Origin: Streptomyces sp. OR43
GTDB taxonomy: Bacteria > Actinomycetota > Actinomycetes > Streptomycetales > Streptomycetaceae
Length of the DNA stretch: 64,000 nt
Assembly (NCBI RefSeq): GCF_008042275.1
Contig: NZ_RDBK01000043.1
Coordinates: 2,091,397 to 2,155,396, forward strand
Direction: 5' to 3'
Shown piece after piece: positions 1 to 8,206 of the stretch (position 1 is the stretch's first letter; each line of letters opens with the position of its first letter). Position numbers and translations under genes: made by a program. Under the pieces are notes generated by a model, which saw only the letters and a list, made by a program, of their open reading frames with translations, was not told where the DNA came from and made no database searches.

Positions 1-780
1 CCCGTCGGGCCGCCGCCCGGCGCGTTGCGCGACGCCCTGCACCTGCCGCCCGCGCACGACGAACCGCGCATGCTGACCCGGATCCGGGCCCTGCTGGCCA
101 AGGCCGAGGCGACGGGCTTTCCCGAGGAGGCGGAGGCGCTCACCACCAAGGCGCAGGAGCTCATGGCCCGGCACAGCATCGACGAGGCCCTGCTGGCGGC
201 CCGTACGCACAGCGGCAGTGTGCCCGGCGCCTGCCGGATCGGGGTGGACGCCCCGTACGAGACGGCCAAGGCGATCCTGCTCGACGCCGTCGCCTCGGCG
301 AACCGCTGCCGGGCCGTGTGGAACAGCGATCTCGGCTTCTCGACGGTGGTCGGTTTCGAGCCGGACCTGGAGGCCGTGGAACTGCTCCACACCTCGCTGC
401 TGGTGCAGGGCACGGCGGCGATGACCCGGGCCGAAGCGGGCCAGCGGGCCGGCGGCCGCAAACGGACCAAGACCTTCCGGCAGTCCTTCCTGATGGCCTA
501 CGCGCAGCGGCTGGGTGCCCGGCTGGCCGACGGCACCGCCCGTGCCACCGCCGAGGCCGAAGCCGAGGGCGCGGTCCCCGGCGCACCGGCCCCCGGTGCC
601 GGGCTGCTGCCGGTCCTGGCCGCCCGGGACGTGGCGGTCACCGGCGCCGCCGAGAAGATGTTCCCCGAGACCACGACCACCCGGGTCCGCGGCGCCACGG
701 ACCTGGACGGCTGGACCCACGGGACGGCCGCGGCGGACCGTGCCCGGGTGGGCGGGAACACCCCGGAGATCTCCGGCTGA
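1..780 (+). CDS. DUF2786 domain protein, 5' end missing
   Basis: The frame is open from the first base of the window to the TGA at 778-780, so the start probably lies upstream of the window. A TTG at 25 is the first possible start inside it. The N-terminal part (RIRALLAKAEATGFPEEAEALTTK) fits the DUF2786 family, which is of unknown function. The C-terminal part is Ala/Gly-rich and acidic, with no membrane segment or catalytic motif that I recognise. It runs in the same direction as the FUSC gene, about 100 bp away. Confidence 0.8.
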   Translation, partial: PVGPPPGALRDALHLPPAHDEPRMLTRIRALLAKAEATGFPEEAEALTTKAQELMARHSIDEALLAARTHSGSVPGACRIGVDAPYETAKAILLDAVASANRCRAVWNSDLGFSTVVGFEPDLEAVELLHTSLLVQGTAAMTRAEAGQRAGGRKRTKTFRQSFLMAYAQRLGARLADGTARATAEAEAEGAVPGAPAPGAGLLPVLAARDVAVTGAAEKMFPETTTTRVRGATDLDGWTHGTAAADRARVGGNTPEISG

Positions 781-870
781 GGGCGGCGGCCCCGCCCTCG
801 GGAGCGTCCGGGCCCGGCCCGCGAAGCAGACAAGCACACCCGACAACTCGGGCATACCGGAAAATCCGGT

Positions 871-882
871 TAGGCTCTGGGC
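871..882 (+). promoter_or_regulatory. -10-like hexamer placed for a leaderless transcript
   Basis: TAGGCT at 871-876 followed by six bases and then the ATG at 883. This spacing places transcription start at the A of the start codon. No good -35 box is visible. Confidence 0.45.
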
Positions 883-3033
883 ATGAGCTGGCTCCGGGCG
901 CTGAGGGAGACCGCCCGCTCGGGGCTGACGATCGAGAGGACGCGTCTCGAACCGCTGATCGCCATCCGCGGCGCGGCGGGTCTCGCCCTGGTGATCGGGG
1001 TGAGCCTCGCGCTCTTCGGACCCGTGGTCGCCGCCAGCTCCGCGTTCGGCGCCTACCAGGCGGCGATCGCCACCTTCCAGCGCAGCTGGCGGCCCCGGCC
1101 GGTACTCGCCCTGGTCTCCGGCTTCAGCCTCGGCATGTCGACGTTCCTCGGCTACGTCACCGGCTCCCATCTCCCGCTCTTCATGGTCCTGCTGGTGCTG
1201 TGGACCTTCCTGGCCGGGCTGGCCTGGGCGGCGGGCCCGACGGGCGGCATCATCGCCGCGTCCAACGTCGCGATCATGCTGGTGACGGTCACGCTGCCCA
1301 CCTCCGTCGCCGAGGCGGCCCTGCACGCCCTGATGATCACCTTCGGCGGGGTCGTCCAGGCGGCGCTCATCGTGATGTTCCCCGTCCGCAGATGGGGCGC
1401 CCAGCGCGACGCCCTGGCCGACGCGCTGGCCGCCGAGGCCGACTACGCCCGCAGACTGCGTCACGACCCGGTCGCCCACTTCGACCCGGCCCCCCTGATG
1501 GAGGCCCGCAGAGCCGCCGCCGTCACCGCCCGCCAGGCCCGGCGCCGCCCCGCCGAACTGCACGGTTCGCGCGGCGCCGCCGAGCGGATCAGGCCCGTCC
1601 TCGCCTCACTCGCGGACCCGGCTATGGGCGTCCCGGCCGAGGGCCCCGAGCGCGACCGCGTCCGCGAACTCCTCGCCGCCGCAGCCTCCCTGCTCGACGC
1701 GGCCGCCCGGGCCATCCGCCACGGCGACCCGGTGCGCCTGCCCGCCCCCGCCGTCGCCGCGCTCAAGACCCCCGACACCGGCGCGCTGCTCACCGGCCCC
1801 CCGCTCCGCGCCGCCGACCGGCTGGCCGCCCTGCTCTCCGACGTCATCGAGGCCGCCGAGGGCGACGGTACGAAGGAGGAGCGGGCCGGGGCCGCGGAGG
1901 CGGCCGACGCCATCGAGGCCGGGCGGGGCCGCCGGGGCACCGCCGAGCACCACCGGCGGCCCACCCTGCTGCGGCTGATCCCGGTCGTGATCGCGTCGAT
2001 GCGCCGCGAACTGCACCCCGGCTCACCGATCCTGCGGCACGCGATCCGGATCTCCGTCGTCGCCGCGGCCGGCTACCTGCTCGGCCTGGCGCTGCCGTAC
2101 GGCCACGGCTACTGGGTGCCGATGGCGGCCGTCATGGTCATGCGGCCGGAGTTCTCCCGGACGTACGAACGGTCCGTGGCGCGCTTCGGCGGCACCGTCG
2201 TCGGTGTCTTCGTCGCCAGCGCGATCGTCCAGGCGGCCCACCCCCGCGCCGGGCTGTCGGCCGTGCTCGCCGTGGTCTGCGCCCTGCTGATGTACCTGCT
2301 GATGCGCACCGGCTACGCCGTCGGCCAGGCCTGCGTCGCCGCGTATGTGGTCTTCCTGCTCGGCATGGCGGGCGACGACCTCTCGCAGACCGTGCTCGAA
2401 CGGGTCCTGCTGACCCTGCTCGGCGGTGTCCTGGCGATGATCTCGTACGCCGTCTACCCGGCCTGGGAGACCCCGCGGCTGCGCGGCCGGCTCGGCGACT
2501 GGCTGAAGGAGGACGGCCGGTACGCCGCCGCGGTCGTCGACCAGTACGCGGACCCGGCCGACCGCGGCCATGACGACGTCCGCCAGGCCCTGCTCGCCAC
2601 CCGGAACGCCCGGGTCGCCTGGCAGGAGGCGGTGGCCACCGCCCAGCACGAACCGGTGCGCCACCGCGGCCTCTCGCACGCCGCGGCCGACGACACCCAG
2701 CACGCGCTGGCCCAGCTCGGCCGGGTCGCGATGCTGATGGAGGCGCACCTTCCGGAAGGCGGCGCCACTCCCGTACCGGCGGCCGCTCCGCTCGCCGACG
2801 CGCTGCGCCGGGCCACCGAGCAGGGGGCCAAGGCGGTCCGGGAGCGGCGGGTGCCCGACTGGTCGGCGGTGCGGGAGGCGCTCGCGCGATGGGACGAGGA
2901 GGACCGGCTGCGCGAAGAAGGGTCGGACCCGGTCGTACGGAACGGGGCCGACCTCCTGCTCGAAGCCCTGGAGGAGTTCTCCGAGGGCCTGGAGAGCGGC
3001 TCGTCGAGCTCCCGTGCTGCCTCCCGTGACTGA
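883..3033 (+). CDS. FUSC family integral membrane transporter
   Basis: A 716-residue protein with two blocks of membrane helices, at about residues 25-160 and 380-530, separated and followed by long Ala/Arg-rich soluble segments. This duplicated membrane/cytosol architecture is typical of FUSC/YccS-type proteins (aromatic acid or fusaric acid exporters). The substrate cannot be read from sequence. There is no Shine-Dalgarno sequence. Instead TAGGCT at 871-876 ends six bases before the ATG, which suggests a leaderless mRNA. The stop codon lies in the first copy of a 42-bp-period duplication. Confidence 0.85.
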   Translation: MSWLRALRETARSGLTIERTRLEPLIAIRGAAGLALVIGVSLALFGPVVAASSAFGAYQAAIATFQRSWRPRPVLALVSGFSLGMSTFLGYVTGSHLPLFMVLLVLWTFLAGLAWAAGPTGGIIAASNVAIMLVTVTLPTSVAEAALHALMITFGGVVQAALIVMFPVRRWGAQRDALADALAAEADYARRLRHDPVAHFDPAPLMEARRAAAVTARQARRRPAELHGSRGAAERIRPVLASLADPAMGVPAEGPERDRVRELLAAAASLLDAAARAIRHGDPVRLPAPAVAALKTPDTGALLTGPPLRAADRLAALLSDVIEAAEGDGTKEERAGAAEAADAIEAGRGRRGTAEHHRRPTLLRLIPVVIASMRRELHPGSPILRHAIRISVVAAAGYLLGLALPYGHGYWVPMAAVMVMRPEFSRTYERSVARFGGTVVGVFVASAIVQAAHPRAGLSAVLAVVCALLMYLLMRTGYAVGQACVAAYVVFLLGMAGDDLSQTVLERVLLTLLGGVLAMISYAVYPAWETPRLRGRLGDWLKEDGRYAAAVVDQYADPADRGHDDVRQALLATRNARVAWQEAVATAQHEPVRHRGLSHAAADDTQHALAQLGRVAMLMEAHLPEGGATPVPAAAPLADALRRATEQGAKAVRERRVPDWSAVREALARWDEEDRLREEGSDPVVRNGADLLLEALEEFSEGLESGSSSSRAASRD

Positions 3034-3094
3034 GTGGCGGTCAGGGCCCGGTCTGGTGCCGCCTCCCGTGACTGAGTGGCGGTCAGGGCCCGGT
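3014..3094 (+). repeat. two-copy direct repeat, 42-bp period, across a stop codon
   Basis: Bases 3014-3052 recur at 3056-3094 with one mismatch (3019-3052 and 3061-3094 are identical). The FUSC stop TGA (3031-3033) lies in the first copy, and the second copy fills most of the gap before the convergent lipoprotein gene. The period is fourteen codons. Confidence 0.9.
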
Positions 3095-3106
3095 CCCGCG
3101 CCCGGA

Positions 3107-3598
3107 TCAGGGGGTCGGGAGGTCGGGCAGGCCCTCCAGCGAGTCGGCGTCGGTCTTGGCGAGCGTGTCCTTGGTGCCGCCGTCCCACGAGACGACGACG
3201 GTCTTGCCGTCGTTGGACTCGATGGCTCCCGTGGTCCGGTCGGTGTTGCCGTCGGCGCACGTCAGCGACAGCATCGGCTTGCCCGTGTCCTTGGCGGTAC
3301 CCGAGCAGACGTGGGAGTCGGCGACGACCACGGCCTTCCCGGATGCGACGGACAGCACCACGGCCTTGCCGCCGGTCTGTCCGGCCCAGGCGCCCTCCAG
3401 CGCCTTGAGGCCGCCGGTGGCGCCCTCGGTTCCCGAGGTGGCGTCGTCGCCGGCACCGCCGTCGGGTGCGGGGGTGGTGGTGGAACCGGAACCCTTGTCC
3501 GCGCTCTCCTTGTCGCCGTCGCTGCCGCACCCGGTCAGGGCGAGAGCGGTCAGCAGTCCGGTGGCGAGGACGGCGCCGGTACGTACGCGTTTGTGCAT
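3107..3598 (-). CDS. small secreted lipoprotein of unknown function
   Basis: 163 residues. The N-terminus has a short basic region, a hydrophobic stretch and a lipobox (LALTGC), so lipidation at about Cys24 is expected, with the mature protein outside the membrane. A Ser/Thr/Gly/Asp-rich linker of about 45 residues precedes a C-terminal domain of about 90 residues, which I do not recognise. The ATG is preceded by AGGGGGA at good spacing. It converges on the FUSC gene. Confidence 0.8.
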   Translation of the reverse strand: MHKRVRTGAVLATGLLTALALTGCGSDGDKESADKGSGSTTTPAPDGGAGDDATSGTEGATGGLKALEGAWAGQTGGKAVVLSVASGKAVVVADSHVCSGTAKDTGKPMLSLTCADGNTDRTTGAIESNDGKTVVVSWDGGTKDTLAKTDADSLEGLPDLPTP

Positions 3599-3744
3599 GC
3601 TGAATTCCCCCTGGTAGACGAATGACCGTCCAAGCTACCAGCCGGTCACCATCGGGGCGGAGCGGTCAACTCCCCGAATCGGGAGCCGAACAGCTCTCTC
3701 GTTCGTCTTTCTTCTGCAGAGAGCTGTAACCGAGGGAACACCCC

Positions 3745-3783
3745 GCGTGCACGTGCATCTGCGCATGCATCCGCTCATGCACC
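3745..3783 (+). promoter_or_regulatory. operator-like element upstream of the DUF397 gene (copy A)
   Basis: It starts with GCGTGCACGTGCATCTG and continues with TGCA words stepped every 12 bp (TGCA at 3754, 3766 and 3778). The same 17-base start and the same 12-bp steps occur at 4794-4832 on the other strand, in front of the ATPase gene. The last TGCA overlaps the expected -35 position for the -10-like TATGAT at 3800-3805. Probably the binding site of the adjacent XRE regulator (inference). Confidence 0.6.
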
Positions 3784-3849
3784 AGAAATTGAACACAGCT
3801 ATGATCCGAGACAGTTGACACTTGCACTTTGCAACTCGGGGAGCGTCCT

Positions 3850-4092
3850 GTGCACCACGTGTACAACGGCATGGCGGCCACAGAGCTTCGCGGAGTCGTC
3901 TGGCAGAAGAGCAGGCACAGCAACTCCCAGGGATCCTGCGTGGAGTTCGCGAAGCTGCCCGGCGGCGATGTGGCGATGCGCAATTCGCGGCACCCCGACG
4001 GGCCGGCGCTCGTCTATACGCCCGCGGAGATAGAGGCACTGCTGCTCGGCGTGAAGGACGGAGAGTTCGACCACCTCATAGCGGAGGCGTGA
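3850..4092 (+). CDS. DUF397 small protein of a whiJ-like locus
   Basis: 80 residues if started at GTG 3850, which has GGGGAG at 3838-3843 with six bases between. An upstream TTG (3829) has no ribosome binding site. The sequence around W-K-S-RHSN, SCVEFA and MRNSRHPDGPAL is characteristic of DUF397. These proteins occur almost only in actinomycetes, beside XRE/DUF5753 regulators and HATPase anti-sigma-like proteins, and several act in control of development. Here both partners lie within 1.2 kb. The biochemical role is unknown. Confidence 0.85.
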   Translation: MHHVYNGMAATELRGVVWQKSRHSNSQGSCVEFAKLPGGDVAMRNSRHPDGPALVYTPAEIEALLLGVKDGEFDHLIAEA

Positions 4093-4168
4093 GCGCTTTC
4101 TGTGCGGCGGAGGTCTGAGCGCCCTCTGCCCGCCGCACTTTCGCCCGTCCGTCGTACCTGCTCCGGCG

Positions 4169-4690
4169 TCAGGCCGGTTCGGACAGCCGGAAGAGTGCCC
4201 AGACGACCTTTCCGCGCGGCGCCGGTCCGGTGACGGTGCTTCCCGTCGCCCATACGGGTGAAGGGTGCCAGCCCCAGCAGTCGCTGAAGGAGTCCACCAG
4301 GAAGAGCCCGCGGCCCGACTCCGCGGAGTCCTCGGCCTCGGACGCGACGGGGCTCGCCTGGCTGGGATCACGCACCGCGCACACCAGCCGCGAGGTCCAC
4401 CGCATCAGGTGCAGGCGGACCGGCGGGTCCTGGGGCTCGCGCGGCGCGTCGGTGGGTAGGGCGTGCCGCAGGGCGTTGGTGACCAGCTCGGACACGACCA
4501 GGGCGACGTCGTCGAAGCGCTCGTTCAGGCCCCAGCCGCTCAGGGTCGACCGGGTGAACTGCCGTGCTCCGCCGACCGCTTCGTAGCGGGCGGGCAGGGT
4601 GCAGGTGGCTGATCCGGAGACGGTGGAGGGGTCGATGGGGGGAAGCCCCTGCCGTAACGGCTCGAGCATCGTCGATCCATTCGTCCCCAT
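4169..4690 (-). CDS. HATPase_c ATP-binding protein (RsbW/anti-sigma-like)
   Basis: 173 residues from ATG 4690, which is preceded by GGGAG with eight bases between. A longer frame goes to 4756 but lacks such a site. One GHKL domain fills the protein: FDDVALVVSELVTNALRH is the N-box with the Mg-binding Asn, and ESGRGLFLVDSFSD is the G1-type loop. Proteins of this type in Streptomyces act as serine kinases or anti-sigma factors. No sigma factor lies nearby. The partners are more likely the DUF397 and XRE products that flank it. Confidence 0.8.
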   Translation of the reverse strand: MGTNGSTMLEPLRQGLPPIDPSTVSGSATCTLPARYEAVGGARQFTRSTLSGWGLNERFDDVALVVSELVTNALRHALPTDAPREPQDPPVRLHLMRWTSRLVCAVRDPSQASPVASEAEDSAESGRGLFLVDSFSDCWGWHPSPVWATGSTVTGPAPRGKVVWALFRLSEPA

Positions 4691-4793
4691 GCGAGGCACT
4701 CCCAGGAATCGCGGCTGTATCGGTACTGCGGGTACGCGGGTACAGCGGCACAACACGAACGAGCACGCAGGTGCGCGAGGCCCATGGTTCCGA

Positions 4794-4832
4794 ATGCGCA
4801 GGGCAGATGCAAGGGCAGATGCACGTGCACGC
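4794..4832 (-). promoter_or_regulatory. operator-like element upstream of the ATPase gene (copy B)
   Basis: Read on the minus strand it begins with the same 17 bases as copy A (3745-3761) and then has two identical 12-bp steps, TGCATCTGCCCT. It faces the ATPase gene as copy A faces the DUF397 gene. It lies about 100 bp from the ATG at 4690. Confidence 0.6.
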
Positions 4833-4908
4833 GCCGGACCTGTCCGATACCGTGCCGGTTCTTGCTCATTTCTTCCTGGGTGGAGTTTCGGGACCTTCGG
4901 GAAGTCTT

Positions 4909-4930
4909 CTCATTTCCGTAATCGAATGAG
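4909..4930. promoter_or_regulatory. inverted repeat upstream of the XRE regulator
   Basis: CTCATT at 4909-4914 and AATGAG at 4925-4930 with ten bases between. It lies about 90 bp before the XRE start in a 329-bp non-coding stretch that otherwise holds only copy B of the shared element. Possible operator; no further support. Confidence 0.3.
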
Positions 4931-5019
4931 TACGGGCTGAAGCGTTTTGATGGCAGAATCCGGCACTTGGGGTTCGGGGGGACCCCGATGTCAAGGAAGC
5001 GATGGGGAGGGTTGGACCG

Positions 5020-5883
5020 GTGGCGGCAGGCGAGTCGAGTGGATCCGTGGTGCGGCGCATCCTGCTGGGCTCGCAGCTGAGGCGGCTGCGGGACTCACGC
5101 GGCATCACGCGCGAGGCGGCCGGCTACTCCATCCGGGCTTCCGAATCGAAGATCAGCCGCATGGAGTTGGGACGGGTGAGCTTCAAGGCCAGGGACGTCG
5201 AGGACCTGCTCACGCTCTACGGAGTCACGGACGAGGCGGAGCGCGACTCCCTGCTCGGCCTGGCGCGTGAGGCCAACGTGGCGGGCTGGTGGCACAGTTA
5301 CGGGGATGTGCTGCCCGGCTGGTTCCAGACGTACATCGGCCTGGAAGGCGCCGCCTCACTCATCCGGATCTATGAAGTCCAGTTCGTCCATGGTCTGTTG
5401 CAGACCGAGGACTACGCGCACGCGGTCGTCTCGCGGGGTATGCGAGGTGCTCCCGCCGCCGAGATCGACCGCCGGGTCGCGCTCCGGCTGGAACGCCAGA
5501 AGGCCCTCGTCTCCGAACGGGCCCCCCGCTTCCACGCCGTACTGGATGAGGCCGCGCTGCGCCGCCCGTACGGCGGGCGGGAAGTGATGCGCACCCAATT
5601 GCGCCATCTGATCGAAATGTCGGAACGGCCCAACATCACGCTCCAGGTGATGCCTTTCAGTTTCGGCGGGCACGCGGGTGAGAGCGGTTCCTTTACGATG
5701 CTGCGATTCCCGGAATCCGATCTGTCGGACATTGTCTATTTGGAGCAGCTGACAAGTGCGCTCTATCTGGACAAGGCCGAAGAAGTCGCCCAGTACGAAA
5801 AGGCGATGGTCCGGCTCCACGACGAGAGCCCGGGGCCGGAGGAGAGCCGTGATCTGCTCCGTGGGCTCCTCCAACTCTCCTGA
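5020..5883 (+). CDS. XRE-family regulator with DUF5753 (WhiJ-like)
   Basis: 287 residues from GTG 5020, preceded by GGGGAGGG with eight bases between. ATG 5002 is possible but badly spaced. The N-terminus (about residues 10-75) is a helix-turn-helix: LRRLRDSRGITREAAGY followed by SESKISRMELGRVSF. The rest matches DUF5753: WFQTYIGLE, QTEDYAHAVV, LDEAALRRPYGG, LQVMPFSFGGHAGE. Such proteins regulate, and work with, neighbouring DUF397 and HATPase proteins, and some act in differentiation or antibiotic control. The target is probably the repeated element at 3745 and 4832 (inference). Confidence 0.85.
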   Translation: MAAGESSGSVVRRILLGSQLRRLRDSRGITREAAGYSIRASESKISRMELGRVSFKARDVEDLLTLYGVTDEAERDSLLGLAREANVAGWWHSYGDVLPGWFQTYIGLEGAASLIRIYEVQFVHGLLQTEDYAHAVVSRGMRGAPAAEIDRRVALRLERQKALVSERAPRFHAVLDEAALRRPYGGREVMRTQLRHLIEMSERPNITLQVMPFSFGGHAGESGSFTMLRFPESDLSDIVYLEQLTSALYLDKAEEVAQYEKAMVRLHDESPGPEESRDLLRGLLQLS

Positions 5884-5937
5884 TATTTCAGTACGATGAC
5901 GTACCGACAGGAGTCTGCACCTGCAGTAAGGGATCGC

Positions 5938-7395
5938 ATGTCCTTCTTCCACGAGCTGGCTGCCCAGTACATCGACGGTGAATGGCGCACCGGCACCGGC
6001 TCGTGGGACATCATCGATTTCAATCCCTACAACGGGGACAAGCTCGCCGCGATCACCGTCGCCACCGCGGACGAGGTCGATGCCGCCTACCGCGCCGCCG
6101 AGCGCGCCCAGCGGGAGTGGGCCGCCACAAGTCCGTACGAACGCCGGGACGTTCTGGAGCGGGCCGCGCGGATCACCGAGGAGTTGGCGGACGACATCGT
6201 CGAGGCGGTCATCGACGAACTGGGCGGCACCCGGGCGAAGGCGCTGTACGAGCTGAGCGCCGCCCAGGACTTCCTGCGCGAGGCAGCCCATCAGGCGCTG
6301 CACCCCGAGGGCCGGATCCTGCCTTCCCCGGTGGACGGCAAGGAGAACCGCCTCTACCGGCTCCCGGTCGGCGTCATCGGCGTCATCAGCCCCTTCAACT
6401 TCCCTTTCCTGGTGACGATGAAGTCGGTCGCACCGGCCCTGGCGCTCGGCAACGCGGTCGTCGTCAAGCCCAACCAGAACGCGCCGGTGACCGGCGGCGG
6501 GCTGATCGCCCGGATCTTCGAGCGGGCCGGGCTGCCGGCCGGGCTGCTCAACGTCGTCGTCACCGACATAGCCGAGATAGGCGACGCGTTCATCACCCAC
6601 CCCGTCCCCAAGGTGATCTCGTTCGCCGGGTCGGACCGCGTGGGCCGTCACGTCGCCGCGACGGCGGGCGCGCTCTTCAAGCGCACCATTCTCGAACTCA
6701 GCGGCAACAGCGCCCTGGTGGTGCTCGACGACGCGGACGTCGACTACGCCGTCGACTCCGCCGTCTTCAGCCGCTTCGTCTACCAGGGCCAGGTCTGCAT
6801 GGCCGCCAACCGGATCCTGGTGGACCGCGCCGTCGCCCCCGAGTTCACCGAGAAGTTCGTCGCCCGGGTGGCCGCGCTCCGGGCCGGCGACCCGCGCGAC
6901 CCGGAGACCCAGATCGGCCCGGTCATCAACACCTTCCAGGCCGACGCGCTGACCGCCCTCGTCGACCAGGCGCTCGCGGACGGAGCCACGGCGCCGGTCC
7001 GGGGCCGCACCCGCGGCAACCTCGTCGAGCCCACCGTGCTCACCGGGCTCCCGGAGGGCTCGCCGCTGCTCTCCCAGGAGATCTTCGGGCCGGTGGCGCT
7101 GCTGATCGAGTTCGACGGCGAGGAGGAGGCCGTACGGATCGCCGACGACAGCCCCTACGGGCTCAGCGGCGCCGTGCACACCGCCGACGCCGAACGCGGA
7201 GTGCGCTTCGCCCAGCGGATCGACAGCGGCATGTTCCACGTCAACGACGCCACCGTCCAGGACGATCCGCTGGTCGCCTTCGGCGGCGAGAAGAACTCCG
7301 GGAACGGCCGGCTGAACGGCGAGGCGACGGTCGAGGCCTTCACCACCCGGAAGTGGATATCGATCCAGCACGGCCGGAGCCACTTCCCGCTCTGA
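5938..7395 (+). CDS. aldehyde dehydrogenase (benzaldehyde/vanillin type)
   Basis: 485 residues from ATG 5938 (AAGGGA just upstream); ATG 5896 has no ribosome binding site. It is a full-length NAD(P)-dependent aldehyde dehydrogenase that oxidises an aldehyde to the acid. GVIGVISPFNFPF and VVVKPNQNAPVTGG line the cofactor site. ELSGNS carries the general base Glu253, and QGQVCMAANR the nucleophile Cys287. Overall it resembles the benzaldehyde dehydrogenase subgroup, but the substrate is not certain. The 3' end is duplicated with a 24-bp period. Confidence 0.88.
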   Translation: MSFFHELAAQYIDGEWRTGTGSWDIIDFNPYNGDKLAAITVATADEVDAAYRAAERAQREWAATSPYERRDVLERAARITEELADDIVEAVIDELGGTRAKALYELSAAQDFLREAAHQALHPEGRILPSPVDGKENRLYRLPVGVIGVISPFNFPFLVTMKSVAPALALGNAVVVKPNQNAPVTGGGLIARIFERAGLPAGLLNVVVTDIAEIGDAFITHPVPKVISFAGSDRVGRHVAATAGALFKRTILELSGNSALVVLDDADVDYAVDSAVFSRFVYQGQVCMAANRILVDRAVAPEFTEKFVARVAALRAGDPRDPETQIGPVINTFQADALTALVDQALADGATAPVRGRTRGNLVEPTVLTGLPEGSPLLSQEIFGPVALLIEFDGEEEAVRIADDSPYGLSGAVHTADAERGVRFAQRIDSGMFHVNDATVQDDPLVAFGGEKNSGNGRLNGEATVEAFTTRKWISIQHGRSHFPL

Positions 7396-7428
7396 CCCCG
7401 GAGCCGCTTCCCGCTCCGGCCCCGGAGC
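7375..7428 (+). repeat. tandem duplication, 24-bp period, across a stop codon
   Basis: CGGAGC plus eighteen bases at 7375-7398 recurs with a few changes at 7399-7422, and CGGAGC appears a third time at 7423-7428. The first unit contains the aldehyde dehydrogenase stop TGA (7393-7395). In the second unit the corresponding bases read CGG. Confidence 0.8.
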
Positions 7429-7460
7429 CCTGCCGCGTCCCGATCACCGCACCGCTACGC

Positions 7461-7476
7461 TCGTCAAAGTTGAGTA
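7461..7476. promoter_or_regulatory. PadR operator, copy 1 (in front of padR-type gene)
   Basis: TCGTCAA-AG-TTGAGTA, the same arrangement as the perfect palindrome at 8176-8191 with two altered positions. It lies 14 bp upstream of the PadR start, so autoregulation is expected. Confidence 0.6.
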
Positions 7477-7490
7477 GAGAGGTGGGTGGG

Positions 7491-8132
7491 ATGTCAGCGA
7501 TCCGGTTGCTGGTCCTCTGTGCCGTACGGCAGCACGGCCGGGCACACGGCTATCAGATCCGCAACGACCTGGAGTACTGGGGCGCGCACGAGTGGTCCAA
7601 CGCCAAGCCGGGGTCGATCTACCACGCACTGAAGCAGATGGCGAAGCAGGGCGTGCTGCTCGCCCACGAGGTCGCGCCGAGCACGGTGGGCGGCCCGCCG
7701 CGCACCGAGTACGAGATCACCGAGCAGGGCGACGAGGAGTACTTCACGCTGCTGCGCGCGGCGCTGACCTCGTACGACCAGAGGCTGGACGTGCTGTCGG
7801 CCGGTCTTGGCGGGATCGTCGACCTGGAACGGGCCGAGGCGGTGGCCCTGCTCAAGGAGCGGGTGGCGGGCCTCGACCGGTGGCGGACCTCGGTCACCGA
7901 GTACTACACGCCCGAGGAGGGGCCCGAGTCGATCGGGCACATCGGCGAGATCATGAACATGTGGGTGCACTCGGCGGACTCGGGCGCGGAATGGACCCGG
8001 GGGCTGATCGAGCGCATCGAGGGCGGGGCGTACACCTTCGCGGGTGAGGGCGAGCCGTTCGTCGGCGTGCTGGCCGAGGGCGAGGCGAACCCGTACGCGA
8101 CCGGGGTCGCCGATCCGGGGGACGCTCACTAA
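7491..8132 (+). CDS. PadR-family transcriptional regulator
   Basis: 213 residues from ATG 7491, preceded by GAGGTGGG. The N-terminal winged helix is typical of PadR: LLVLCAVRQHGRAHGYQIRND, then GSIYHALKQMAKQGVL and RTEYEITEQGDEEYFTLL. A C-terminal helical dimerisation domain follows. It is immediately upstream of a two-gene ABC exporter in the same direction. The shared palindrome suggests that it represses both itself and the exporter, probably released by an exported compound. Confidence 0.9.
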   Translation: MSAIRLLVLCAVRQHGRAHGYQIRNDLEYWGAHEWSNAKPGSIYHALKQMAKQGVLLAHEVAPSTVGGPPRTEYEITEQGDEEYFTLLRAALTSYDQRLDVLSAGLGGIVDLERAEAVALLKERVAGLDRWRTSVTEYYTPEEGPESIGHIGEIMNMWVHSADSGAEWTRGLIERIEGGAYTFAGEGEPFVGVLAEGEANPYATGVADPGDAH

Positions 8133-8145
8133 TCAAGTTTGACGA
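8130..8145. promoter_or_regulatory. PadR operator, copy 2 (degenerate)
   Basis: TAATCAA-GT-TTGACGA overlaps the padR stop codon. The left arm and centre match the perfect copy at 8176-8191, and the right arm differs at two bases. Confidence 0.5.
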
Positions 8146-8175
8146 ATGCGGGACGGTCCGCTACCTTTCCGGAGC

Positions 8176-8191
8176 TAGTCAAGTTTGACTA
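8176..8191. promoter_or_regulatory. PadR operator, copy 3 (perfect palindrome)
   Basis: TAGTCAA-GT-TTGACTA is a perfect inverted repeat with a two-base centre, just upstream of the ribosome binding site of the ABC ATPase gene. Copy 2 lies 46 bp before it. Confidence 0.7.
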
Positions 8192-8206
8192 ATAGGGGGT
8201 GTGGCG

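Noticed and set aside
5356..7383. A 675-codon antisense frame over the XRE and aldehyde dehydrogenase genes
   Set aside because: It crosses two well-supported genes on the other strand and shows only low-complexity Asp/Gly/Val-rich sequence.
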